Shown here in pieces: positions 17,902-26,838 of a DNA stretch of 64,000 nt. The stretch comes from Chelatococcus sp. HY11 (GTDB lineage Bacteria; Pseudomonadota; Alphaproteobacteria; Rhizobiales; Beijerinckiaceae). The notes beneath the pieces were generated by a model that searched no databases, was not told the origin of the DNA, and saw only the letters and a list, made by a program, of their open reading frames with translations. The translations under genes and the position numbers were made by a program. The stretch lies in NCBI RefSeq assembly GCF_018398335.1, contig NZ_JAHBRX010000001.1, positions 3,464,001 through 3,528,000 of the forward strand, given 5' to 3'. Every line of letters begins with the position of its first letter. The first letter of the stretch is position 1.

Positions 17902-19685
17902 TGAGCGGGACCGCCGATCGTCTCCCCGGCTCGCCGAACGGCGCCGGAGGCTCGGGGCGTGAGCCACTGCCGGTTCTTGAGGTCAGGAACCTCGTCACCG
18001 AATTCGCCACGCGACGCGGCGTGTTCCGCGCGGTGGACGATGTGACATTGTCGCTCTATCCTGGCCGCACGCTGTGTGTCGTGGGGGAAAGCGGCTCCGG
18101 CAAGAGCGTGACGGCCCGGTCGATCCTTCAGATCGTCGATCCGCCCGGCAAGGTCGCCTCCGGGCAGGTTCTGCTGCACCGCCATCTCACGGCGCGGGGG
18201 CGCGGCGCCGAGAACACGGTGGATCTCGTCAGCCTCGATCCGCGCTCGTCGGCGATCCGCTCCATTCGCGGGCGCGACGTCGCGATGATCTTCCAGGAGC
18301 CGATGAGCTCATTGTCGCCGGTGCATCGCATCGGTGACCAGATCGGCGAGGTCATCCGCCTGCACGAGCATGTCTCGAAGAAGGAGGCGCGGGCGCGGAC
18401 CATCGAACTCCTGCGCAAGGTCGAGATTCCCCGGCCGGAGGTGGCGATCGACCGCTATCCCTTCGAGTATTCCGGTGGGATGCGCCAGCGCGCGGTCATC
18501 GCCATGGCATTGGCCTGCAATCCGGCGGTTCTGATCGCCGATGAGCCGACCACGGCGCTCGACGTGACGATTCAGGCCGAGATTCTGGCGTTGATCCGCC
18601 AGCTCCAGCGCGACAGCGACATGGCCGTGATGTTCATCACCCATGACATGGGGGTCGTCGCCGAGATCGCCGACGACATCGCCGTGATGCGTTTCGGCAA
18701 GATGGTGGAGCGCGGCGACGTGTTCTCGATCTTCGAGAGGCCACAGCACGACTACACGCGCCATCTGCTCAATGCCGTGCGGGAACTCGACCGGCCATCG
18801 GAGCGGCGCCTCGCCATGCGGGCGAAGGCGGCGCCCGGCAAGCCGATCCTCGTCATGGCGGACATGCGCAAGGAGTTCCCTTTCGCCACCGGCTTTCTGG
18901 GGTTGAAGCACGATTCCATCGTCGCGGTGGCGGACGCGAGCCTTGAGCTGAAGGCCGGTGAAAACCTCGGCATCGTGGGCGAGTCCGGGTCGGGCAAGAC
19001 GACGCTCGGCCGTTGCCTGCAGCGCGTTCATCCCGTCACATCAGGCCGCATTCTTTATACGGATCGCCACGGCAAGACGATCGATCTGGCGCCGCTGTCG
19101 GACAACCAGCTGAAGGAGCCCTGGCGCGACATTCGCATGGTGTTCCAGGATCCGTTCTCATCGCTCAATCCGCGCATGACCGTCGGGCAGATCATCGGCG
19201 AGCCGCTGCTCGTCAACGGCAGCTTGAGTGGCGCGGCTCTCAAGGCGCGCGTCGCGGAGCTTCTCGGGCTCGTCGGCCTGCCGGCCTCGGCGGCGGAGCG
19301 TTACCCCCATGCCTTCTCGGGCGGGCAGAGGCAGCGCATCTCGATTGCGAGGGCAATCGCGCCTGACCCGCGCATCATCATCGCCGACGAAGCGTCGTCG
19401 GCGCTCGATGTGAGCCTGAGGACCCAGATCCTCGATCTGATGCTCGACCTGCAGGAGCGGCTCGATCTCAGTTTCATCTTCATCAGCCACGATATCGCGG
19501 TGATCCGCTATTTCTGCGATCGCATCGCGGTCATGCACCGGGGCCGCATCGTCGAGACGGGCGAGACGGAGACGGTCTGCTCCAACCCCCAGCATGCCTA
19601 CACGCAGTCCCTGCTCTCGGCTGTTCCGGTCGCCGACCCGCGCCGGCGCGGCATGACGCATCGCTTTCGCTATCGTGAACCGTAA
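17901..19685 (+). CDS. ABC transporter ATP-binding protein, fused DppD-DppF type
   Basis: Both nucleotide-binding subunits of the importer are fused in a single chain of 594 residues. The first half has Walker A GESGSGKS, signature YSGGMRQR and Walker [13 protein letters not shown]. The second half has Walker A GESGSGKT, signature FSGGQRQR and Walker [13 protein letters not shown]. Each half ends with an oligopeptide-type C-terminal extension (for example [15 protein letters not shown]). The first half has an insertion between Walker A and the Q-loop ([18 protein letters not shown]). The gene overlaps the second permease by one base and lies 18 bp before the enolase-superfamily gene, which ties transport to catabolism. 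Confidence 0.95.
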   Translation: MSGTADRLPGSPNGAGGSGREPLPVLEVRNLVTEFATRRGVFRAVDDVTLSLYPGRTLCVVGESGSGKSVTARSILQIVDPPGKVASGQVLLHRHLTARGRGAENTVDLVSLDPRSSAIRSIRGRDVAMIFQEPMSSLSPVHRIGDQIGEVIRLHEHVSKKEARARTIELLRKVEIPRPEVAIDRYPFEYSGGMRQRAVIAMALACNPAVLIADEPTTALDVTIQAEILALIRQLQRDSDMAVMFITHDMGVVAEIADDIAVMRFGKMVERGDVFSIFERPQHDYTRHLLNAVRELDRPSERRLAMRAKAAPGKPILVMADMRKEFPFATGFLGLKHDSIVAVADASLELKAGENLGIVGESGSGKTTLGRCLQRVHPVTSGRILYTDRHGKTIDLAPLSDNQLKEPWRDIRMVFQDPFSSLNPRMTVGQIIGEPLLVNGSLSGAALKARVAELLGLVGLPASAAERYPHAFSGGQRQRISIARAIAPDPRIIIADEASSALDVSLRTQILDLMLDLQERLDLSFIFISHDIAVIRYFCDRIAVMHRGRIVETGETETVCSNPQHAYTQSLLSAVPVADPRRRGMTHRFRYREP

Positions 19686-19703
19686 AGTTGGATTAGTCGT
19701 CCC

Positions 19704-20963
19704 ATGAAGATCACCGCCGTCAAAACCTATCTGATGCAAGTCGGCTCGCGCCCGACAACGACGAGTGCCTCGAAGGAGGGAGCAGCCCAGGACAGTGCGG
19801 GAAAAGATAGCGCGGGACTTGGGGCCGATGCCGACTTCCGCGGATCGCGCAACTGGCTATTCGTGAAGATCTTTACCGACGAGGGCATCACCGGCGTCGG
19901 CGAATGCTCCGGCTGGCCGCGCGTCATCGAAACGGCGGTCAAGGACTATGCCTCGATACTCGTGGGTGAGGAGGCCAGCGACATCGACCGGCTGTGGCAT
20001 CGCCTCTACGTGGCCTCGATGGGCCACGGCGTGCTCGGCACGGTCGGTGGCGGTGCCCTGACCGGGATCGAGATGGCTTTGTGGGACATCAAGGGCAAGG
20101 CGCTCGGCCAGCCGGTCTGGAACCTGCTCGGGGGGCGCTTCCGCGATCGCATCCGCGTCTACGGCCATGCCAAGACACCGGAGCGCGCACGCGACCTGAT
20201 GGCACGCGGATATACCGGCGTGAAGGTCGGCTTCACAGGCGCCGTTGATGTTGATTGCGTGGCGGCGGTGCGTGACGCCGTCGGCGCTGATGTAGACGTG
20301 ATGGTCGACGCGCATGGCCCGTCCTGGATGACACCCCAGGACGCGATCATCGTCGGCCGCGCCCTCGAGCCGCTCGATCTTCTCTTCTACGAGGACCCGG
20401 TCGCACCCGAGAGCCTGGACGCGCTGGCGCGGGTGCGCGATTCCGTGGATATTCCGCTGGCCGCCGGCGAGCGTGTCAGCACGATCTGGGGCATTCGGCC
20501 CTACATCGAGCGTGATCTCGTCGATGTCATCCAGCCCGATACCGGCCGCGCCGGCGGCATCACGCAGATGCGCAAGATGGCGGCCATGGCGGAGGGACAT
20601 TTCATCACCATGGCTCCCCATTCCGGTTCGCTCGGACCGGTGGCGGAATTCGCGGCGCTCCATGTCATGGCGACCATTCCCAACGCGTTGATGCTGGAGC
20701 GTGTCGAGTTCGACTGGCCGGGCCGCTACGAGGTGGTTACGCCGGTGCTGAAGGTCGTCGACGGACATCTGCCGGTGCCGACCGCCCCCGGCCTCGGCGT
20801 CGACATCGTCGAGGAGGAAGTGGCGCGCTATCCGAGCCGCCGCAACGTCGCCGACATGCCGCCCGAGGACGGCTGGGCCTATGAGACGGGCACGGTCGGC
20901 GAGAACGTCTATTTCCAGACGCGCCTGCGACGGCGGGCGAAGCTGACGCGCACGGGCGGGTGA
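19704..20963 (+). CDS. Mandelate racemase/muconate lactonizing enzyme family protein (probable sugar-acid dehydratase)
   Basis: This enolase-superfamily enzyme has 419 residues: an N-terminal capping domain and a TIM barrel. Metal ligands are visible as Asp in VDAHGPSW, Glu in YEDPVAPE and Glu in AAGERVST. A His that can act as base is in APHSGSLGP. The position of the usual KxK motif reads GVKVGF, so only one Lys is present. The pattern is closest to galactonate/aldonate dehydratases of the mandelate racemase group. The capping domain carries an unusual low-complexity insert of about 25 residues (ASKEGAAQDSAGKDSAG). It is the last gene of the transporter operon. Confidence 0.88.
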   Translation: MKITAVKTYLMQVGSRPTTTSASKEGAAQDSAGKDSAGLGADADFRGSRNWLFVKIFTDEGITGVGECSGWPRVIETAVKDYASILVGEEASDIDRLWHRLYVASMGHGVLGTVGGGALTGIEMALWDIKGKALGQPVWNLLGGRFRDRIRVYGHAKTPERARDLMARGYTGVKVGFTGAVDVDCVAAVRDAVGADVDVMVDAHGPSWMTPQDAIIVGRALEPLDLLFYEDPVAPESLDALARVRDSVDIPLAAGERVSTIWGIRPYIERDLVDVIQPDTGRAGGITQMRKMAAMAEGHFITMAPHSGSLGPVAEFAALHVMATIPNALMLERVEFDWPGRYEVVTPVLKVVDGHLPVPTAPGLGVDIVEEEVARYPSRRNVADMPPEDGWAYETGTVGENVYFQTRLRRRAKLTRTGG

Positions 20964-21068
20964 GAGGGCTTTCGCCGCTTTGATCCTGCTCCCCGTTTCA
21001 TCCCCGGCGGCCGGCAAAGCCGGCCGGGAAGGGGATCCAGCTGGCTGCGACGCCATCGGCCGCTTCTT

Positions 21069-21116
21069 ACCTCTCCCGGTGGGGAGAGGTCGGGCGCGTA
21101 GCGACCGGGTGAGGGG
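21069..21116 (-). repeat. Dispersed palindromic repeat, copy 1
   Basis: ACCTCTCCCGGTGGGGAGAG at 21069 onward, ending GGGTGAGGGG, is the reverse complement of the pattern seen at 25230 and 46291 (CCTCACCC, GC-rich core, GACCTCTCCC, then GGGAGAGGT). A related block, CTTCTCCCCGCCGGGGAGAA, lies at about 21152-21171. It is non-coding and sits between two convergent genes (20964-21226). Confidence 0.75.
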
Positions 21117-21226
21117 CTTTTGACCCTGGAGCGCATACCCCTCATCCTGTCCTTCTCCCCGCCGGGGAGAAGGGACGCTCACGATGACGGGCCGCGTTCA
21201 ATGAGCTGCCCCAACAGTCCCGCCTT

Positions 21227-22234
21227 TCAATCGCGCGGCGCTGCCTCAGGCCCATGCGGATCGAGCCCGAGCGCCTGCATGGCGCCGATGATGTAGCCGT
21301 AGCAGAAGGCGAAGGCCGTGCCGCTTGGATCCGGGCCGGACACCTTGGGCGCATGATCCGGCATGATCATGTATTTGTAGCCGACCTCGGCATAGAGCTT
21401 GAGCGCGGCGACCATATCCATGTCGCCCTCGTCCGGGAAGGTCTCCATGAAATCGAGGCGCCTCCCCCGGATATTGCGGAAATGCACGTTGAAGAGCTTG
21501 CCGCGTTCGCCAAACCACCTGATGACATCGCCGATTTCGCGAGCGGGATCTTCCAGCATCTCGCCGACCGTGCCTTGGCAGAAATTGAGCCCGTGATACG
21601 GGCTCTCATGCATCGTCACGAAGCGCTTCAACCCCTCGACCGTGCCGAGCACACGCGTGACGCCGCGATAGCCCGGCGGGGTGTAAGGATCGTGCGGATG
21701 GCAGGCGAGCCGCACCTTCACGGCGGTGGCCACGGACACGACGCGCGCCAGGAAATAGTCGATCCGCTCCCAGTTCTCCTCCTCCGGGAGAATGCCGGCG
21801 CGTCCGGGCGCGGCTTCATGATCAGCCTTGTCCCAGCGGAAGGCTTCGTTGACCGAGCCGCCGCGCCCGGCCTCCGGCGCGGTGCGCGGAATGCCGATGA
21901 TGTTCATGTTGTATTTGACGGCGGGGATGCCGGCACGCGCCACGCGGTCCAGTAGAGCGCAGATCGAATCGATCTCCCGGTCGCGCTCTGGGCTTTGCCC
22001 GAGCAGGATATGCGGGCTGCGGCTCTCTTCGATCGGATGGGATTTCAGGGGCAATTCCACCATGTCGAGCACGAGACCGAAGCTCTCGATATGAGCGCGG
22101 TGCCGCTCGAGGTCGTCGAGTGTCCAGTCATGCGGGTTGCCGGGCGGATCGGCGCAGACGTGGCGGACGCCCAATTGCGCCATGACCCGGTAGTCGTCAT
22201 CCGTGCGGGCCTTGAACTGCGTGCCTACAAACAT
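21227..22234 (-). CDS. Mannonate dehydratase-like (UxuA family) protein
   Basis: This 335-residue TIM-barrel protein is of the UxuA type. It starts at ATG 22234, preceded by GGAGTGGAG. Recognisable blocks are VRLACHPHDPYTPPGYRGV, GLNFCQGTVGEM, FNVHFRNIRGRRLDFMETF and MIMPDHAPKV, which carry the His, Cys and Asp residues expected around the metal site. It is about 60 residues shorter than Escherichia coli UxuA (394), so the exact substrate may differ. UxuA converts D-mannonate to 2-keto-3-deoxygluconate. It follows the uronate dehydrogenase-like gene on the same strand and is convergent with the enolase-superfamily gene. Confidence 0.85.
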   Translation of the reverse strand: MFVGTQFKARTDDDYRVMAQLGVRHVCADPPGNPHDWTLDDLERHRAHIESFGLVLDMVELPLKSHPIEESRSPHILLGQSPERDREIDSICALLDRVARAGIPAVKYNMNIIGIPRTAPEAGRGGSVNEAFRWDKADHEAAPGRAGILPEEENWERIDYFLARVVSVATAVKVRLACHPHDPYTPPGYRGVTRVLGTVEGLKRFVTMHESPYHGLNFCQGTVGEMLEDPAREIGDVIRWFGERGKLFNVHFRNIRGRRLDFMETFPDEGDMDMVAALKLYAEVGYKYMIMPDHAPKVSGPDPSGTAFAFCYGYIIGAMQALGLDPHGPEAAPRD

Positions 22235-22302
22235 TCTCCACTCCTTAGTCGCGCCACGGCGGCCTGGCTGTCCCGCCGGCCTCGCGGGCAAGGCTCCACC
22301 GA

Positions 22303-22356
22303 CATCCAAGGCTCTAGTGGCATCCAAGGCTCAAGGGACATCCAAGACTTAAGGGA
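22303..22356 (-). repeat. Three tandem 18 bp units at the end of the Udh-like gene
   Basis: Units at 22303-22320, 22321-22338 and 22339-22356 read CATCCAAGGCTCTAGTGG, CATCCAAGGCTCAAGGGA and CATCCAAGACTTAAGGGA. The last unit spans the stop codon of the Udh-like gene (22349-22351). The unit length is a multiple of three. Confidence 0.85.
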
Positions 22357-23158
22357 CGTCATTGGGATCGGCGGTGAATTCCGTCGACACGAAGCGTGAT
22401 CCCTGGAACTCTTCCGCTATGGGATCGTCGCCCCGGATATGGCCGACCTCGGCAGCATAGGCTTCCGACTCATCCTGTGGATCGTAGCCGAGCCGGTAGG
22501 CGTTGCTGTTGTCCCACCAGGCCCGCTTGTTGCGTGAGATGCCGAAGACTATCTCGTTGGTATAATCGGCGGTCAGGCCAACGCTCACCAATTGCGCCAT
22601 GTCCCGGTGGGAAATCCAGGTCGAAAGCGCGCGTGCATCCGTCGGTGTTGGCGTGAAGGAGCCTATGCGCATGCCGAAGCCGCGCACGCCGTATTTATAG
22701 GCGTAGAGGTAGGCGAGATCCTCCATGAAGGCCTTTGACAGCCCATAGCGGCAGTCAGGCCGGTGCGGGCCGCGATGGTCCAGCGTTTCGCTGCGCCGAG
22801 TGAAGGCGATCGCGTGGTTCGAACTCGCATAGATGATGCGGTCGACGCCTTCGTGGCGCGCTGCCTCCCAGACATTGATCGAGCCGATGATGTTGGGCTC
22901 CAGGATCTCCGGCCAGGGGCTCTCGCGCGGGTTGCCGCCGCAATGGATGATGGCATCCACATCGCGGCAGGCGTGCCTGACGGCCTCAGCATCCTTGAGG
23001 TCGCATGTGACGCCTTCCTCATGCGACTGAACGTCTTTCAGTGGAATGATGTCAGACAAGATAAGGCGCTCATATCGACCCTGGAGCGCGGTCCGCAACA
23101 TCCCGCCGATGCGGCCGCCCGCGCCAGTGATGAGCACGCGATTGATGGTACGCGCCAT
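22349..23158 (-). CDS. Uronate dehydrogenase-like NAD-dependent epimerase/dehydratase
   Basis: This 269-residue extended short-chain dehydrogenase starts at ATG 23158, directly behind a strong ribosome binding site (GGAGGGGGAGGA). The NAD-binding loop is LITGAGGRIGG and the catalytic Tyr-Lys pair is in RYGLSKAFMEDLA. Several blocks match uronate dehydrogenase (Udh): EILEPNIIGSINVWEAAR, IIYASSNHAIAF, RIGSFTPTPTDARALSTWIS and a later WWDNS. Udh oxidises hexuronates to aldarolactones using NAD+. It is the first gene of the minus-strand pair with the UxuA-like gene. The match is strong for the family but not for a specific substrate. Confidence 0.85.
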   Translation of the reverse strand: MARTINRVLITGAGGRIGGMLRTALQGRYERLILSDIIPLKDVQSHEEGVTCDLKDAEAVRHACRDVDAIIHCGGNPRESPWPEILEPNIIGSINVWEAARHEGVDRIIYASSNHAIAFTRRSETLDHRGPHRPDCRYGLSKAFMEDLAYLYAYKYGVRGFGMRIGSFTPTPTDARALSTWISHRDMAQLVSVGLTADYTNEIVFGISRNKRAWWDNSNAYRLGYDPQDESEAYAAEVGHIRGDDPIAEEFQGSRFVSTEFTADPNDVP

Positions 23159-23571
23159 TCCTCCCCCTCCAGATCCGCCGTTCTGTGCAACGGTCAAGCC
23201 GCTCCGGGTCTCGATGCCCGGTCACGGTATGTCTGACGGAATACCTGTCTCGCCGATTGGCCAGTCTCTCCATTCTGCTAGGAGGTCGGCCGAATGTCGA
23301 CGGGAAAGACGTGAGGCCAGATGAAAAGCGTCGCCCACGACCGGATGCTGGCCGTGAAGCGTTTGTTGTGTCCATCGGCGGACTGCGGCTCACCACGCGG
23401 TATTAAGCCATCGCTGGCGCAGCGCAAGCCCGGCAGTATTCGTCGCCGCCATCGGAATTATTTCGGAACAGGCTTTAACGGAGAACGTTATTCGCTGGAG
23501 CCTCGGGAGAAATTTCGCCTAAGCCTTAAAAGCTGGGGCTTGTCCATTTTCCATATATTGTGGAGGGTATA
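23159..23571. other. Divergent intergenic region, no gene seen
   Basis: This 413 bp gap lies between the Udh-like gene and the YciF-like gene, which are read away from each other. A 5-10-5 inverted repeat, GGTAT-N10-ATACC, lies at 23226-23245, about 70 bp upstream of the Udh-like start, and is a possible operator. The last 100 bases before 23572 are AT-richer and should hold the ferritin-like gene's promoter. Confidence 0.45.
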
Positions 23572-24078
23572 ATGGGTTTTTTCGCGAAAGACATAAAGTC
23601 AATGGACGATCTGTTTGTCCATACGCTGCAGGACATTTACTACGCTGAGAAGAAGATCGCCAAAGCTTTACCGGACATGGTGAAGAAGGCGAGCAACGCT
23701 GAACTCAAGAAGGGGTTCGAAACCCATCTCGGTGAAACGAAGAATCACATCGCCCGTGTGGAGGAAGTCTTCCGCATGCACGGCGCTCAGGCGAAAGCCG
23801 TGGAGTGTCCGGCGATTGACGGAATCATCGAGGAGGCCGAGGAAATTGCCGGTGATGTCGATGATCCGCGCGTTCTTGACGCGGCCTTGATCGCGGCGGG
23901 CCAAGCTGTCGAACACTATGAGATGACACGCTATGGCACGCTTGTGGCCTGGGCGAAGGAACTTGGTCGCGACGACTGCGCGAAGGTGCTCCAGCAGAAC
24001 CTTGATGAGGAGAAGGCGACGGATCAGAAGCTGACAAAGCTGGCCGTCGGCACCGTCAATATGCAGGCGGCGGAGTAG
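23572..24078 (+). CDS. Ferritin-like DUF892 (YciE/YciF) family protein
   Basis: This 168-residue four-helix protein contains the family start FFAKDIKSMDDLFVHTLQDI followed by YYAEKKIAKALPDM. Acidic and His residues of the helical bundle are visible (ETHLGETKNHIARVEEVF, AVEHYEMTRYGTL, DEEKATDQKLT), consistent with a di-metal ferritin fold. These proteins are often induced by general stress; their substrate is unclear. ATG 23572 follows GGAGGG at close spacing; a GTG twelve bases upstream is less likely. It is single, with no partner gene. Confidence 0.92.
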   Translation: MGFFAKDIKSMDDLFVHTLQDIYYAEKKIAKALPDMVKKASNAELKKGFETHLGETKNHIARVEEVFRMHGAQAKAVECPAIDGIIEEAEEIAGDVDDPRVLDAALIAAGQAVEHYEMTRYGTLVAWAKELGRDDCAKVLQQNLDEEKATDQKLTKLAVGTVNMQAAE

Positions 24079-24625
24079 CGCGGGCGGATTGTCTTGAAGG
24101 GTGGACCGCCTTGAAGGACAGTCCGCGGCGCGAGCTCTTTTCCGGCAGCGCAGTTCAAAATTCATCTGGACGCTCGTTCCCGCCATGGTCCAAAAGGCGA
24201 ATGGTCATGAAGCGGTGAGTTCTTCTTGGCCTTTGCGATTTTGAAGCGGTCGCGAGGGGGCTGGCTCCGTGAAGAAGCGACGGGCGTTGGGGCGGCTCTT
24301 CTTTCGAGCGCTCTCGGCGGGACGGCGATTGTCGCGTCCCGCCATACCGCCGCCGTTGGCGCGTTGATGCTCGGGGTCATCCGTTTTGGCGTCGGTTTTT
24401 GCCGCGTTTCTTCCCGTCGCCGTCCTGCGGCAGGAGCGCTGGCCACCGCCGCCGGACCGGTCTGCCGTGATTTGGCGACGACGCAGGGCGCGTCTAGTCA
24501 AGGCTGAGGGCGCGTCAACGTTAATGTGACGTTTTCCAAGGCGTATGAACAATATTCGCCTTTGGATTGCATTGCGGCGTATAAGATAATATCTGCACGT
24601 TCAAATGAACCGCAGGATGTAAGCC
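24079..24625. other. Intergenic region, no convincing gene
   Basis: There are open frames on both strands in this 547 bp (for example 24205-24552 minus and 24226-24507 plus), but they overlap, are rich in Arg, Ala and Gly as expected of random GC-rich DNA, and lack ribosome binding sites or known domains. The AT-rich stretch at about 24520-24600 probably holds the promoter of the exported peptide gene. Confidence 0.45.
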
Positions 24626-24940
24626 ATGCGCTCCCAGTCACTCGCCTTGACGGCAATCACACTCGCGGCGGGTCTCGTCGTATCGGCTGCAGCCGAGGCT
24701 CAAAACCGCCAGCCGCGGACAATCCGCGTTCAGCCTCGCAGCTTCCTCGATCCTGGCACGGTCGTGCCGGTCGGCTCGCTTTCAGGCTATGTGACAGCCG
24801 GCAGCATTTTGAGCTCCCCGGCGCCCACGCTCGCCGCGCAGCCCCAGTATGAGGCGCTACCGCCGCGCATCGGCGCGGGTCGCAATCCCTTCCCCAAGGT
24901 CTATCTGACGCCGCCGCTGGCTGATCCGGCAGCTCGCTGA
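24626..24940 (+). CDS. Small exported hypothetical protein
   Basis: This 104-residue protein has a signal peptide (MRSQSLALTAITLAAGLVVS, predicted cleavage after AEAQ). The mature part is Pro-rich, with TIRVQPRSFLDPGTVVPVGS, and ends PFPKVYLTPPLADPAAR. The pattern is familiar from short unannotated Hyphomicrobiales proteins, but I can assign no function. The ribosome binding site GCAGGA is eight bases upstream. A strong terminator follows at 24997-25024, which supports a real monocistronic gene. Confidence 0.8.
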   Translation: MRSQSLALTAITLAAGLVVSAAAEAQNRQPRTIRVQPRSFLDPGTVVPVGSLSGYVTAGSILSSPAPTLAAQPQYEALPPRIGAGRNPFPKVYLTPPLADPAAR

Positions 24941-24996
24941 TCTGGCCCGAAGCGTAATCCGGCGATCGCCCGGCCTCCGGTTCGCATCCGGTGTGA

Positions 24997-25024
24997 AAGC
25001 CTGTCCATTCGGACAGGCTTTTTT
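24997..25024 (+). terminator. Rho-independent terminator of the exported peptide gene
   Basis: A perfect 10 bp stem, AAGCCTGTCC with GGACAGGCTT, has a tetraloop ATTC and is followed by TTTT. Confidence 0.95.
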
Positions 25025-25229
25025 ATGGGCCGGCGGGGGCGAGGCTGGATCGGCATTGAGCGCTTCGACTGAAACGTGGGTTCAGCAACCGCTGTGGTAT
25101 CGAGGCAGCCGCGGTGTGCAGAGCCGCGCCTTTCCCGTCCGATTGGATGTGAGCGGCCACCGGCGCTCCGGCCTCTCCCGGAGGGACAGGATTGGGGTGA
25201 GGGGGATCATCGCTTCCTTGAGGGAGTTC

Positions 25230-25277
25230 CCTCACCCACACCTTCGGCGCGACCTCTCCCTCCAGCGAGAGGTGCGC
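25230..25277 (+). repeat. Dispersed palindromic repeat, copy 2
   Basis: CCTCACCC, then CACCTTCGGCGCGACCTCTC, CCTCCAGCGAGAGGTGCGC; nearly identical to 46291-46337 and inverted relative to 21069-21116. It is non-coding. Confidence 0.85.
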
Positions 25278-25314
25278 AGCGGCAACCGTCGTCATCCCTG
25301 AATGTCGATCGCTC

Positions 25315-25962
25315 CTACCGCGCCTGGACGGTCAGCATCTTGATGGCGAACGCGCCGAACAGGCTCGCAAAGCCGTAGTCGATCGCCCGCATGACGCGGG
25401 GACGGCGCTTCAGTGCCCCGACCACCTTGTCCGCGGCCAGCACTAGCGCGATCGAGAGGGGCGTGGCGACCACGACGAAGTAAAGCCCCAGGAACCAGAG
25501 CTTACCCGAGGCATGGGGGTCGCTCGCGTCCACGAATTGCGGAAGGAACGTCACAAAGAACAGGACGACCTTCGGGTTGGTGAGATTGATGCCGAGTCCG
25601 ACGAGAGCCGTGCGCCATAGCGGCATAGGCTTTCCCTGCCGCTTCGCGTCGACACTCAGCGCGGAGCCATGGCGGATGGCTTCGAACGCAAGCCACAACA
25701 GATACAGCGCGCCGACGACCTTCAGGATCGTGAAGGCTGTGACCGATGCGGCGAGAAGGGCGGACACGCCGAGCGCGGCGAGCATGGTCTGCACGCAGCA
25801 ACCCGCGGTGGTTCCAAAGAGCGCCGCGAAGCCCTGGCGGCGACCGCCGGACAGGGTCTTGGCGAGCATCAGGCTCATGTCGGGCCCTGGGGTCACGAAC
25901 AGGACGATGCAGGCAAGCGTGTAAGTCAGGATGATCGTGGTGGATGGCAGGAACGTCATCAT
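25315..25962 (-). CDS. LysE/RhtB family amino-acid exporter
   Basis: This inner-membrane exporter has about six helices in 215 residues. The family signature after TM1 is VTPGPDMSLMLAKTLSGGRR with the following QGF, and the conserved block GINLTNPKVVLFFVTFLPQF is present. Members export lysine, homoserine, threonine or related molecules; the substrate cannot be told. ATG codons at 25962 and 25959 are the likely starts; the frame extends to 25995 without better support. It is a single gene facing away from DUF1223, with the repeat block downstream. Confidence 0.92.
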   Translation of the reverse strand: MMTFLPSTTIILTYTLACIVLFVTPGPDMSLMLAKTLSGGRRQGFAALFGTTAGCCVQTMLAALGVSALLAASVTAFTILKVVGALYLLWLAFEAIRHGSALSVDAKRQGKPMPLWRTALVGLGINLTNPKVVLFFVTFLPQFVDASDPHASGKLWFLGLYFVVVATPLSIALVLAADKVVGALKRRPRVMRAIDYGFASLFGAFAIKMLTVQAR

Positions 25963-26021
25963 CGTCGCGGAATCCGCACTGGAACGGCCCTGCAAGAAGG
26001 AGGCCCGCAGCCCCCTGGTCG

Positions 26022-26789
26022 CTAAAGGCCGTCGCTTTTGGCCGCGCCGAGAATCACGCTTGGGCGGCCGTTGTCAACTGCCTGCAGCAGCACGACGTAA
26101 CCGTCCGTGCCCGGGGGCTTGGCCGCCTCCGGTGAAACATCGATCGTCATCGCTTGCCCGGACCAGTCACCGAGCTTCGTGATGCGCCTGACGACATTCG
26201 TGTAAACGACGGTGCGACCCGTGTTCTCGCCGCGCCCGATGGCCACGTTGTGGCTGCGCGAGACCGCCAGAATCCACAGCGCCGCGGTTTGGCCAGGCTG
26301 ACCCTGCGGCACCGCTATCTTGAGCGTCCCCGCGTTATCGCTGACGTCGAGCGGGATTGTCAGCGCGGTCTTGGCAAGGCTCTTGTCGATATTCCCCTTC
26401 TCGCCCTCACCCTTGTTGGCGATGGCGGCCTCGATGCTCTTGCGGTCAGATCCGAGCGCATGCCGCGATCCGTTGATCACTGCTTGCGGCGTGTAGATCT
26501 GGCCATCGCCACGCGTCTCGGCATAGGCGCGCTGGCGTTTGCTGAAGGCCTTCTCGGCGAGCGTATCCTTCCAGCCGAGATAGTCCCAGTAGGTCACGGG
26601 GAGGCTGATCGCCACGATGCTCGTGTCCTTCGCGAGCTCGCGCAGAAGGGCATCGGCCGGCGGGCAGGACGAGCAGCCCTGGCTGGTGAAGAGTTCGACG
26701 ACGCCACGTGGCGCATTCCCGGCAAGAGCGGGGAATGAAATCGCCATCAGGCAGGTAAGGGTGGGGACGAGGGCAAATCTTTTTGTCAT
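26022..26789 (-). CDS. DUF1223 exported thioredoxin-like protein
   Basis: This 255-residue secreted protein has a signal peptide ending at FPALAG. A thioredoxin-like start, GVVELFTSQGCSSCPPADAL, carries the CxxC pair CSSC, and the conserved DUF1223 blocks VTYWDYLGWKDTLAEKAFS and YTPQAVINGSRHALGSD follow. It is probably periplasmic; redox activity is plausible, but the function of the family is unknown. ATG 26789 gives a compact signal peptide; a GTG at 26810 would add seven residues. It is in line with, but separate from, the lpxXL gene upstream (28 bp beyond the alternative start), so it might be read from the lipid A operon. Confidence 0.9.
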   Translation of the reverse strand: MTKRFALVPTLTCLMAISFPALAGNAPRGVVELFTSQGCSSCPPADALLRELAKDTSIVAISLPVTYWDYLGWKDTLAEKAFSKRQRAYAETRGDGQIYTPQAVINGSRHALGSDRKSIEAAIANKGEGEKGNIDKSLAKTALTIPLDVSDNAGTLKIAVPQGQPGQTAALWILAVSRSHNVAIGRGENTGRTVVYTNVVRRITKLGDWSGQAMTIDVSPEAAKPPGTDGYVVLLQAVDNGRPSVILGAAKSDGL

Positions 26790-26838
26790 GGAGGCTGTTT
26801 CCACGATCACTGAAACGCAAATTTGCCGCCGGCGATAC

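Larger units (their letters stand above)
24941..25314. other. Intergenic region with terminator and dispersed repeat
   Basis: This gap holds the terminator at 24997-25024 and a block of dispersed palindromic repeat sequence from about 25165 to 25295, including copy 2 at 25230-25277. No gene is visible. Confidence 0.6.

Noticed and set aside
22303-22356. CRISPR-like array
   Set aside because: Contiguous 18 bp repeats without spacers.
24205-24552. Arg-rich minus-strand frame in the gap after the ferritin-like gene
   Set aside because: It has random-like composition, no start signal and overlaps other open frames.
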